From positions 62,001 to 126,000 of the forward strand of contig JAEMHR010000016.1 in NCBI GenBank assembly GCA_016490725.1: a stretch of 64,000 bases of DNA. Reading direction: 5' to 3'. Of the stretch, positions 54,593-64,000 are shown in pieces; within the stretch, counting starts at the first letter, position 1; every line of letters begins with the position of its first letter. Position numbers and translations under genes: made by a program. The DNA comes from Amphichorda felina. Lineage: Eukaryota; Ascomycota; Sordariomycetes; Hypocreales; Bionectriaceae. Under the pieces are notes generated by a model. It searched no databases and was not told the origin of the DNA. It saw nothing but the letters and a program-made list of their open reading frames with translations.

Positions 54593-55292
54593 TCTCATGA
54601 TGTTGAATCTGGGTGAGTTTGATGAAGGTCACGGGCCATGTTTACGATACACGAATAGCGAGGAGTTTGGTCTTTGGCTCTTACAGTGGAGTTATCTTGG
54701 GTACACGTAAATAAATACTCTTCAAGTCTTGGATAGGCGCTGGCGACTATATTCCGGATTGGGTAATTTCCAAGTAGACAGGAATAGATGCTTGAATGTA
54801 ACCATCGGCAACCATCGGAATTGCTACAGACTTTAGTGTCTCTCCTTAGCCCCTTGCATCGTCTTCCCCGCATAACGATGACCACTTCTTCTCCGCCACC
54901 CCTCATCTCCCTCATGTCATCCCGAACCCCGACCCCCCTCGAATTCCCCGACCCCGGACCAGAGCAATGTTAAGACCGGAGTTCCACACGCCTCGGCATC
55001 TCGGTGGCCCCGCAATCTGAAGCAGAAGGAGGGTGACGAGCACTGCAGCAGCGGTCAGCCAGGCCATCAGACTGGGAGCCATGCCAGGCCAATGGCCTAT
55101 CGGCTTGCGTCGGGGTCGTTTGCCTGCTTCCCCGATCACTGTGCCCGTATCTGTCTGTATCTCTCAATCGCTTCCCCTCACATTCATAGCAATTTCAGAT
55201 TCAGCCTCTTGATTTCATTCCCTATTCGTTTCTTATTGCAAGCCGGCTGTTTGGATCCAATTGCACTCTGGGAGCACCCAACCACCGCCACC
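54593..55292. other. Spacer, leader of the CoA ligase
   Basis: 3' flank of the lipase and promoter of the ligase. An in-frame ATG at 55092 would extend the ligase by 67 residues, but the extension is not family-like. Confidence 0.5.
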
Positions 55293-57218
55293 ATGCCCAT
55301 CTCCTCGCTCCACGCCGACATCGACATCCCCGTCGTCGACCTCTGGACCCTGTATCTCAAGCACCCCAAGCCTTATCCCGATGACCACGGTATCTCTCCC
55401 TCATGTTGCCCTCCATTCGAGAGTTCACTGACATTCCCAGCCCTCCTCGTCGACGGCGACACCGGCCGCTCCTACACCCGCGCCCAGATCAAGACCCATT
55501 CCATCCGCTTTGGCCAGGGTCTCAAGCACCTCTTCGGCTGGGCCAAGGGCGACGTCCTCGCCTTCTTCACCCCCAACTGCGTCGACACCCCCGTCGTCAA
55601 CCTCGGCCTGCACTGGGCCGGCGGCGTCGCCAGCCCCGCCAACCCGACCTACACCGTCGACGAGCTCGCCAGGCAGCTCCGCGATGCGCGAGCCAAGGGC
55701 CTCATCACCCAGACGCCCTTCCTCGACGCGGCGCTCGAGGCGGCCGATAAGGCCGGTCTGCCTCGCGACAGGGTGCTGCTGATGGGCGATGGGCGGCACG
55801 ACGGGTTCCGCCACTGGACCGATGTAACAGCCAAGGGAGCGTGGCTGAAGCCCAAGAAGACCCCCGTGGATGCCATGAAGGACCTGGCGTATCTCGTCTA
55901 CAGCTCGGTATGTAAAGCGTCATTCGGCAAGATTCTAGCCTCAAGAGTCCTAACGTTGTTTGCAGGGCACCACCGGCCTCCCCAAGGGTGTCATGCTCAC
56001 CCACTACAACGTTGTTGCCAACTCGTTCCAGGCCGACCGGTTCGACGCGAGGGGCCTCAGCTGGGACATGGACGCCCACCTGGGCGTGCTCCCCTTTTTC
56101 CATATCTACGTATGAACGCCGCCAGCCAGTCCCCCCAAAGATGCATGACCAACTGACACCCATCAGGGTCTTGGCGTCGTCATCAACGTTAGCCTGATAA
56201 CCGGCGCGCGATGCATCATCATGCCCAAGTGGGACCTGGAGAAGGCCTGCAAGATCATCCAGGACCACCGCCTGACGTTCCTGTACGTGCCGCCGCCCAT
56301 CGTCCTGGCCCTCAGCAAGCACCCGGCGGTCGAGTCGTTCGACCTGTCGACGCTGCGGTGGGTCAACTCGGGCGCCGCGCCCTTGAGCCGGGAGCTCGTC
56401 CTGGCCGTCTGGGACCGCCTCAAGATCGGCGTCAAGCAGGGGTACGGCCTGTCCGAGACGAGCCCGACGACGCACACGCAGCTGTCGGACGAGTGGCTGC
56501 GCTTCCAGGGGTCGGTGGGGAAGATGTACCCCAACATGCAGGCCAAGATTGTCGACCCGGACGGCAACGAGGTGGCGCACGGAGAGGTGAGTTTGGCTCC
56601 TGCTTCCGGTGGGGGGGAGTAGGTACAACTTTGACTGACGTGGCGGCTTGTAGGCTGGTGAGCTGCTGGTCAAGGGACCAAATGTATTCCAGGGGTACTG
56701 GAACAGACCTGACCTCCAGGAAGACACCTTTGACAAGGACGGGTGGTTCAAGACGGGCGACGTCTGCAAAGTCGATGACAAGGGCAACTTCTACATCACC
56801 GACCGCATAAAGGAGCTCATCAAATACAGTACGTCATGACCTCCCCCAGCGCTCTCACCCCATTTGGCTAACCCCAATCTCTCCAGAGGGCTTCCAGGTG
56901 CCCCCCGCGGAGCTCGAGGCCAAGCTCCACGGTCACGAAAAGATCGCCGACTGCTGCGTCATCGGCGTCTGGGACAAAGAGCTGCACACAGAGGTGCCCC
57001 GCGCGTACATCCAGACCAAGGCGGGCGTCGAGCCGAGCGACGAGCTGGCGCAGGAAATCATCCAATGGCTCAGCACCCAGGTTGCGCCCCCCAAGCGGCT
57101 GCGCGGCGGTGTGCGCTTCGTCGACGTCGTACCCAAGTCGGCGTCGGGCAAGATTCTCAGGAGGGTCGTCAAGGAGCAGGACAAGAAGGACAACGAGGCG
57201 CCAAAAGCCAAGCTATAG
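55293..57218 (+). CDS. 4-coumarate-CoA-ligase-like acyl-CoA synthetase, probably peroxisomal
   Basis: Activates a carboxylic acid via an acyl-adenylate and transfers it to CoA. Six exons: 55293-55389, 55441-55907, 55966-56109, 56167-56586, 56654-56828 and 56887-57218, giving 544 residues; every junction restores the frame. The AMP-binding signature SSGTTGLPKG is split by the second intron exactly before GTTGLPKG (residues 189-196). GYGLSETSP, GWFKTGDV, ITDRIKELIKYKGFQVPPAELE and the catalytic Lys523 in SASGKILRR follow. The last residues are KAKL: AKL is a recognised peroxisomal PTS1 variant, so import is likely. The ATG at 55293 has a CCACC context. Fungal relatives act on fatty, phenylpropanoid or polyketide acids; substrate is open. 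Confidence 0.93.
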
Positions 57219-57351
57219 ACGTTGTATAGATATTGTTTGGTATCATGGTAATACATGGTTCTACATGTGCCGTGCCGCTCAGACTGTCTGTAAAAAGAGG
57301 CTTCGACGACCTATTGTACATATTTTAGCCCCAAAGAGATTCGAGAGGAGC

Positions 57352-58494
57352 TTAGCCTATGCGCTCCGCCTCCTCCAGCAGCTTCTCCACCGTGAACCTC
57401 TCATCGCCGGTGGCGAACCACTTGAGCAGATTCCTGCGCTCGTCGGCCCTCTGCTTCCTCTCGCCCGCCAGCTCCTCAGCGCCGCTCTCCCACGCGCCGT
57501 AGAAGCGCTGCAAGCACATGAGCAGCCACTTAGCCTGCTCGGGCTGGATGCCCCGGCCCTCCATGACCTGTCCCTGCAGCAGGACCAGGCCGCGCTCGTC
57601 CAGCAGGTCGAGGTGGTGCGTCACCGTCGTGTGCGGCTGCGCGAACTCACCCCGCATCTTGAACTCGGCCAGCTGCGTGAACAGCACCGTGCTCGTCTTG
57701 GACTCGGCGTCAAAGGTCCACTGCAGGAAGTGGATCTCGGCGCCCTGGCTCTCGTGAGGAACGGGGAGGACAAATTGGGGTGCTGTGCGCGCCGCATCCT
57801 CCATGGCCTTGTATGTCGATGCGGGCACGACAGCGCAGATGTTGTTTGGCGAGTTCGCGTGTCGCAGGCGCCAGATGGCCGTGAGCTCCTTGTCGGGCAG
57901 CTCCCGGGACTTCTCCAGGTCGATGATGTCGTCAAGGCCCTTGACAGCGGGTTTGGCGGCGCCGGAAGCTCTGCGGGCCGCGTCGGCGGTCGCAGAACCG
58001 GGCGTCGACGCGGGCGCGTCCTTGTTGGGTTGTGAGACTGGTGTCTCGGGGGCTTGGGGGATCGAGGGTTCGGAGTCTCCAAAAGGTGGCTGCTTGCCGG
58101 CGTTGGGCTGTGTCACGGGCGTTTCGGGAGCCTGGGGGATAAATGGCAGGTCATTGCCCTCCTGCGTCTGCGAGGGTAGAGGCCCGCGGTTCGGCTGGGA
58201 GATGGGCACGCCAGGGGCCTGGGGGATGTTGTACTCGGCGGCATCTTTGCGGTGGAGGTCGCCAATCTTGTCCGAGTAGGCTGACTTGAGCTCATCGACA
58301 GTCGAGTAGCCCTCGCTCTTGGCCTTTTGGTTCAGCTTGTCCTGATACTTGTCGAGGATGGCCTGGGACGGGCGGGTGGTCGCGAGGAAGCGGACATCGT
58401 GAACCTGGGCCCAGCGGCGCTGGTTGATGAAGCGTGGGGCGCGCAGGGAGCAGCGGCTGAGGTGCCGAAGGGCCGGTGATCGCACGGAGGCCAT
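57352..58494 (-). CDS. ATP11: F1-ATPase assembly factor ATP11, mitochondrial
   Basis: Matrix chaperone that binds the beta subunit of F1 during ATP synthase assembly. Single 380-residue frame. The N-terminus is rich in Arg and Ser with no acidic residue for ~30 positions, a good mitochondrial presequence. The conserved part begins near residue 180 with LTAIWRLRH and continues with ICAVVPASTYKAM, FVLPVP, HFLQWTFD, TVLFTQLAEFKMRGEFAQPHTTV and GLVLLQGQV, all typical of ATP11. Before it lies an odd linker with three copies of a unit of IPQAPETPVTQPN type, presumably disordered. It is convergent with the CoA ligase gene, 133 bp apart. Confidence 0.92.
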   Translation of the reverse strand: MASVRSPALRHLSRCSLRAPRFINQRRWAQVHDVRFLATTRPSQAILDKYQDKLNQKAKSEGYSTVDELKSAYSDKIGDLHRKDAAEYNIPQAPGVPISQPNRGPLPSQTQEGNDLPFIPQAPETPVTQPNAGKQPPFGDSEPSIPQAPETPVSQPNKDAPASTPGSATADAARRASGAAKPAVKGLDDIIDLEKSRELPDKELTAIWRLRHANSPNNICAVVPASTYKAMEDAARTAPQFVLPVPHESQGAEIHFLQWTFDAESKTSTVLFTQLAEFKMRGEFAQPHTTVTHHLDLLDERGLVLLQGQVMEGRGIQPEQAKWLLMCLQRFYGAWESGAEELAGERKQRADERRNLLKWFATGDERFTVEKLLEEAERIG

Positions 58495-59020
58495 GGCCGC
58501 AATGTGTGAAGAGGTCGGTGTCGCGATGCGTCGAGGATGCAGGATGAAGCAAGCTTCAAAGCAGTTCAGACTCTGTCGTCATTGAACTGGGTCCACATTT
58601 TGTTCTTCGCTCCAAACTACCCTAGAGCCATGCAGGGCCGGCATCGGAATTGGTTTGGACACCTCTTTGACAAACCAAAAACACAAGCACTGCTATTCGC
58701 CAGAATGGTGAGCTCTTCTTTTCTCTAAAATCAAAAATCTGCATCCATATATGTATTTCTTCCTGAAACTCCATCAAATGTTGAAGTCCTCCCACTAGCA
58801 CACCCTCACCACTCCACAGTTTCCCACTGTTAATGCCCCGCCAAACCTCAATTGCCCCGCCATACGCCGCCACCAGACCTCGAATTTCCAAGCTCGGCAT
58901 CACTTTTCAACATTGGTTAAAGCTACAACACACTCATACCTTCCATCTCGACCCCCTGCCGTATAAACTATAACTATATACCATCTCTGACCTGGCTGCC
59001 ACGGCCTGAGGCGCCCCGTC
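58495..59020. other. Divergent promoter between ATP11 and MMS19
   Basis: 526 bp without a gene; both start codons face outwards, so this holds both promoters. Confidence 0.55.
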
Positions 59021-62000
59021 ATGGCCGACTTTCGGCAGCTCGCGCTGGAATTCGTCCTCGCTGACGATGAGGCCAAACTCACATCCATAGCCCAGCAGGC
59101 GGCATCAGGTGCGTCTCTAGGAAACATGTGTGATTCAATCTTACTGACCGTAACAGAAATTCAAAATGGGCCGGCTAGCTCGAACCCGGTGGCACGATGG
59201 GTCGAGGCGGTGCAGCCCTGGATGCCAGGGAGCAACGGCGATGAAGCCATGGCGGACAGCGATGAGACCCCAGACTGGACGGGACGCGCCAAGGGTGAGT
59301 CTCCCTCATTTTCAATGACCTACGCAACCACTGACATGGACACACAGCCCTGGAGTTTCTATCCCGCACACTGGACTTCCTTAGCCTAGATGCCTTGAAG
59401 CCAAGCCAAGGTGAGTTCGATGACAAAAGCCCTCACAATGCGCCGGTCCTAATGCTTGTCGCAGTCAAGCTTCTCGTCAGCTTCTTTGGAGCCATGTTTG
59501 AGGTTGACCACAAGGCCGGCGTCATGCCCTCGGCGACCGCTCTCTCCCGCATCGTAGCGATGAAGGCCTTCCAACCCACCAGCGGGGACGACATCATCCA
59601 GAAAGTATGCGCCCTCAAGGATGACTTCCCCCGTCAGCTGTCCAAGACGCGCCTTGCCGTGTTCGAGCTGTTGCGATCCTTGATCACCTCACCTACAGTT
59701 GCGAGCGACCTCCAATACAAGCACGGCGCCTCATCTGGCTTCATGAACGACCTCCTCCAGCTCTGCCGCAACGAGAGAGACCCCAACTGTCTCATGGTCT
59801 GGTTTGATATTCTGGCCTTCTTTCTCCGGGAGTACTCGCCGTCGGCGGAAATGATGGAGGAGGTTTACGGGACGTTCAAGGCGTATTTCCCCATTACTCT
59901 GCCTCGCACGTCGCAGAGCGGCATCACCCCCGAAGAGCTCAAGCTGCAGCTGCGAAACTGCTTCACATCGAATCAGAGCCTTGCCCCCCAGGCGTTCCCC
60001 TTCCTCCTGGCGAAGCTTGACCAGGGCGAAGGAGTTACAGTCAATGTCAAGGTAGACGTTCTTAAGACCATCAAGGCATGCTTGGACGAGTACAAGAACG
60101 CGGAGCAGTCCATAACGCCTTATGTCGACCAGATTTGGACCAGTCTCAAGTACGAGGTCCGAAACGGAGAAATCGAGGACACCATCTGGGCCACCCTCGA
60201 GGTCCTGAAGACACTTGCCAAGAGGCTTAAGGGAGATCATCTCCGTGACTATTGCCTAATGGTTACACGCGACTGCGTCAACGACCTGTCCAACGCCATG
60301 TATACCGCACCCGCTGGCCGCCTCTTGGTCAGCGTCCTTAGCGCCGCCCCCTCCGCCTTTGTCCTTATGGTCTCTCCAGCAATTACGCACATCAAGGAGA
60401 ACTTGAGGCACCCCAAGGGTCCTGGACACAGCCGAGATTTGCTCAAGCTGCTGCATGTCATCCTGGAGACTCGCCTAATGCTGGTTGGGGTCCAGATGTC
60501 TGTCCAGGAGAAAAGCGATTTTTCAGCAATCGACCCTATCATCAAGTCTCTTTACCAAGACGTTTACAAGAAGCCCGTTGAGCTCGGTACGAAGCCGGAT
60601 GCGTCCGAAGACGATCAGAAACTGTCAAGCCAGGCCGTCCAGGGAGCCGGCGCGTTGGTCTGCCAGCGGCCGGCGACGGCCATTGTCTCGTCAGACGATG
60701 CCAAAGTGTCACCTGGGGATCTTCTACTTACTGGAGACAAATGCCTCGAAATTTGCGACCTGCTTTTCACCATCATCACACAGTCTGCGACAAGCGACGG
60801 CCAAGGACACACCAGTGCCTCCGACGAGTTGGTCAACGAAACAACAAAGGCGCTCCAACGTTCTGTGACGGCATACTCGCCAGGCTTTGCACCTCTCGTA
60901 CACAAGGCCCTTGGTATCATCCGCCAGAGCTGGAAGGATCAAGCTGCCCCGGAAACTTCCATCATCCAGACTCTGGGACCCGTTCTCGCATTCGTGGGAT
61001 GTTCTGAGTTGCCGGCCTCGCCTAAAGATGGATTGGATAATTTCTTGCTTATTATACGTGCCTTTTACACGGAGTTGGTTTACGCAATCGATTCCAAGGC
61101 GGATATTAGTGTTTGGTGCGCTCTGGCGGCAAGTCTCCAGGCCACTGTCCGTTGCTTCAACGATGCCTGCACTAAGCAAGGTGCTGCGTTAGACAAGTCA
61201 CCCTGGGACGGCTCTTGGGTGTCCATCATCACTACCAAATATCCTGTCCTTGAGAAAGTTACACTGGAAACGGGCGTACCCAGTGCCACTAACGAGCAGA
61301 GCTCCCTGTCAGTATCTGAGGTTTACCGCGACTCTCTGCTCACGAGCCTGTACATTGCGCGCCAGCTTTACCGAAAGGCCACCAAAACTGTCGATGCCCA
61401 TTCCCGGACGGGCAAGAGTGCACTCTCGTTGAGCGACGACCTGGATGTCCTTGACAAGTCATCCGCAAGCCAGTACTTGCATCTTCTTGGCACACTGGCC
61501 GGGTTTATCTTCCATGAGATGAGCGAGGAGCAACAGGTTTCCCTTCAAGCGCAAAACTATGCGCTTAGCCTCTTCCGTGATGATTTTATCACTATTCCCC
61601 CATCCGGATCAATGGCATCTGAGTCTAAGAATGGTTCTAGCTGGGATTGGGTGGCTGTTGAGAGGCTGAACATTCTCTCCTTTGGCATCCTCGAGACCTT
61701 GCGTCCAGCTGCTGTGGCGGAGCTTGTATGTGACTGCCGTCCTTTGAACTTATTTGTGCTAACTTCTATCCTAGTTTGACGTCGGAGTCGCTCAACAACT
61801 CATTATTAGCGGCGTGTCTGTCTCGCATAGCTACCCGGATCCAGCGACTGCCTCAGTTTCGAGGTCCATCCTGACAATCCTCGCCAACAAGCACAAGCTT
61901 GAGACTGTCGAGCCAGTGATGGCAGTTATCAACAAGCAGTGCGAGTTGATCTTGCAGCAACCGGCTGCTTCAGACCTGGGCAAGGCCACATCCATCTTTG

Positions 62001-62749
62001 CGGTCGCTGCCGGAGTGTTGCGTCGCTATAGCGGAAAGCTGATACAGGGACTGCTTCAGCTGCTCCGCGAGGCTCCCAACTCACCTGCCCTTGGGCAGCA
62101 TTTGGCCCGGCGCCTAGAGATGATTGTAGCCCCGCAGAGAATTCTGACCAAGGAAAACTACGCGATCGTGAAGGCTTTGTCGGTGCAAAAGATTTACGTC
62201 GAGCTAGTCAAACCCATGGTCACCAAGGCTCTCGGCCAGGCCGTCGAGGACCGCGTCATCAGGACCAACTTTAGTATCGGCGTGCTTCTCATGGTCAAGC
62301 ACATGAGCTTCTCCATCTACGAGGAGGATTCCGAGAACATCATCCGCATCGCCATCGCCATCGCCCAGAACATCGGCACCGGTCCGGACGCCACGGCTGC
62401 CCTCGACGTACTTCGAAACGTCCTCGTCGAGGCCCCCGAAAAGGGCGAGCCTCACCTGGTTAGCATCATTTCTATCTGCGTCAACGCCTTCTCGCGCAAG
62501 CCGCACACGCCCCCTGAGTGGCTGCCCCAGGAGTACGCCCCCGCGTCGGCCGACGCTGAGTCGCAGGCCGCGAGTGGGAAGCTGGCGCTGGAGATTGTGC
62601 GAGCTCTGCCTACCATGTTTGAGTCGAGACACCTGCTGCCACAGGCTAAGAGAGTGGAGAGGGAGCTGACTTTGGCGTGTGGAAACGCCGTTAGGGAGTT
62701 GAGAAAGTCGGCGCGGCTGGCTAGGGCGGCGTGGAGGGAGTTGAGCTGA
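59021..62749 (+). CDS. MET18: MMS19/MET18, cytosolic Fe-S targeting factor
   Basis: HEAT-repeat scaffold of the CIA targeting complex that hands Fe-S clusters to DNA repair and replication enzymes such as XPD and polymerases. Five exons: 59021-59108, 59157-59294, 59348-59410, 59465-61725 and 61775-62749, giving 1174 residues, in the family range. The first three exons are short and joined G|AA, G|CC and G|TC in frame. The N-terminal domain has AVFELLRSLI and the characteristic NCFTSNQSLAPQAFPFLLAKLDQ; the rest is alpha-helical repeats, with a C-terminal HEAT block (VQKIYVELVKPM) before a basic end. It is divergent from ATP11. Confidence 0.9.
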
Positions 62750-63003
62750 TAGGAATAGGGAAATAGAATGGGAGAAATCATAATTTCATGATGGGTATAT
62801 AAATAGAGATCAAAGGTTGTGAGGGCGTTGCTGATGAATATGACGGTCATTTCGCGCACATGTCCAAAGTTGGGGTATATACGAAGCTCTGCCAACGCCT
62901 GATCGCATATGCTTTCCAAATCAACGCCTTATTGACACTGCCGCTTTGTTTATCTTCATAACACAATCCTCCCATAACCCCCGTTTTGACCCACGACGCC
63001 ACT
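62750..63003. other. Convergent 3' spacer of MMS19 and SPC2
   Basis: 254 bp of 3' flanks, no other feature seen. Confidence 0.5.
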
Positions 63004-63794
63004 CTATGCCTTTCGCCTCTTGCCTCCGCTCTTCTTCTCCGCCCCCGTGGCCTGTGTCTCGCTGCTCACTGATAGGACGGCATCCAGCAGGTCCGGGTTG
63101 TCATCAAGCATCTTCTGGGACGCGCTCTTGACGCGCTTGGGATCGGCCTTTCCAACGACGGGGATAGACGAGGCGAGGAGCTCCTGGAAGGGCGTGGCGA
63201 CGAGGAAGCCCGCCTCGTTGAACCACTCGGTAAACGAGCGGGAGAACTCAATGACGCTGTTTTTCGTATTGTTTCCCTTGGAACCAGTGATGGTAATCTT
63301 TAGGTTGTAAGTGGGCTCGTTCTTCTTTGTTGAGCTGGCGATGGTGATCTATTCCATGTCAGCCCCGAGTCCTGGGCGGTGTTTGCCAGTTTGGCAGCCA
63401 TACCTGCTCGCCAGAGGGCGCAGTGCCCTGATACACGGCGCCATTCTCAACATAGGTTATCCAGAGAGCCAAGGCACCTTGCAGAAGTGTGTAGACGGCC
63501 ACGGCGACTGCCGTGTACAACTTGGTGTTGTCGAAGCCGAGCTTATAGTCCCACAGCGCGCAGGCCGCAGCGATGACGAAGGCGCCGTAGCCTAGAGCGA
63601 GGCGAACGTCGGTCATGGTGTGCTTCTGCGTGAAGCCAATCGAGTTGAGGTAGTTTGCGATGACATCGTCGGAGCTGTTCTTGAGGTCTGCAGGTTGGCC
63701 GGCGTGTTAGTGCATGGGTGGTGGGAAACAGGCAGGAGCTGTTGTAGAACGAACCGGCTAGGTTGGAGAGCGAGACCTTGTTGGCGGACGCCAT
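63004..63794 (-). CDS. SPC2: Signal peptidase complex subunit 2 (SPC2/SPCS2)
   Basis: Non-catalytic ER membrane subunit of the signal peptidase complex. Exons 63794-63755, 63687-63404 and 63348-63004 give 222 residues; joins are G|AC (Asp) and phase 0. The short first exon encodes MASANKVSLSNLAG; exon 2 has two TM segments (LGYGAFVIAAACALWDYKLGF and LYTAVAVAVYTLLQGALALW) separated by a tight turn, the SPC25 topology. Exon 3 gives the cytosolic beta-rich domain with VIEFSRSFTEWFNEAGFLV, then a Lys/Arg-rich end (GGKRRKA). Length and layout are normal. Confidence 0.9.
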
Positions 63795-64000
63795 AACTGT
63801 GGTTTTTCCAAAAGGAAACTATCTCGGGAGGCTTCAATGGTTATTTCGAGCTCGTATGTTGAACGGCAGTAGGTGGTGAAGTGTCCTGTATGGATGGGTG
63901 AGGACGTCGTGGGGCCGTGCCACAGAGGGAAAGCTGTCATTTGGGTGGAGCGTTGTAGAGGGACGTGGCTGGAGCAGCAGCTGCTGCATGCCGACGGCAC
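63795..64000. other. Upstream flank of SPC2
   Basis: Promoter side of SPC2; the window ends here and no further gene can be seen. Confidence 0.5.

Noticed and set aside
55092..55292. N-terminal extension of the CoA ligase from an upstream in-frame ATG
   Set aside because: The 67 extra residues look like translated leader; the ATG at 55293 has the better context and family-like start.

Overview
The window is nuclear DNA of a filamentous ascomycete (Pezizomycotina, most likely a Sordariomycete). The evidence is 50-100 nt GT...AG introns with CTRAY branch points, GC-rich exons between poorer spacers, and typical families: a Zn(II)2Cys6 regulator, an ENA-type sodium pump, a fungal arylamine N-acetyltransferase, an F-box protein, a GH10 xylanase and a MAL locus. 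Genes were modelled by eye; splice sites were accepted only where both reading frames join and the family motif is restored.

Layout. 1.7-5.3 kb: two housekeeping genes, inositol polyphosphate multikinase and CLP1. 5.3-8.9 kb: spacer with a short tandem repeat and a perfect hairpin. 9-10.6 kb: a four-TM MARVEL-like protein with a repetitive Ser/Arg/Pro tail. 12.5-17.6 kb: an ENA-type P-type ATPase and a Zn2Cys6 factor. 18.3-20.6 kb: a seven-exon F-box gene. 20.9-23.8 kb: an arylamine N-acetyltransferase and a pyruvate-decarboxylase-type enzyme, tail to tail. 25.4-30.5 kb: a divergent maltose locus, with a MAL-type permease on minus and a GH13 maltase on plus, sharing a 1.5 kb promoter. That promoter carries three copies of an 11-bp perfect palindrome.

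30.5-42 kb is gene-poor and accessory-like. It holds a 25-residue copper-metallothionein-like gene split over three exons, a TauD-like dioxygenase fragment, a small secreted Cys-containing protein, a protein derived from a copia-type retroelement protease with its catalytic motif replaced, and a Tyr/Gly/Asp-repeat protein. 42-45.8 kb: a 1229-residue ankyrin-repeat protein. 46.9-50.1 kb: a secreted GH10 xylanase and a Cys-rich single-span membrane protein.

52.3-63.8 kb is a dense conserved block: a YEH-type steryl ester lipase, a 4-coumarate-CoA-ligase-like enzyme ending in AKL (PTS1-like), the F1-ATPase assembly factor ATP11, MMS19/MET18, and signal peptidase subunit SPC2.

The most noteworthy items are the hidden metallothionein, the triple palindrome in the MAL promoter, and the domesticated copia-protease gene. 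No tRNA, rRNA, CRISPR array or intact transposon was recognised.
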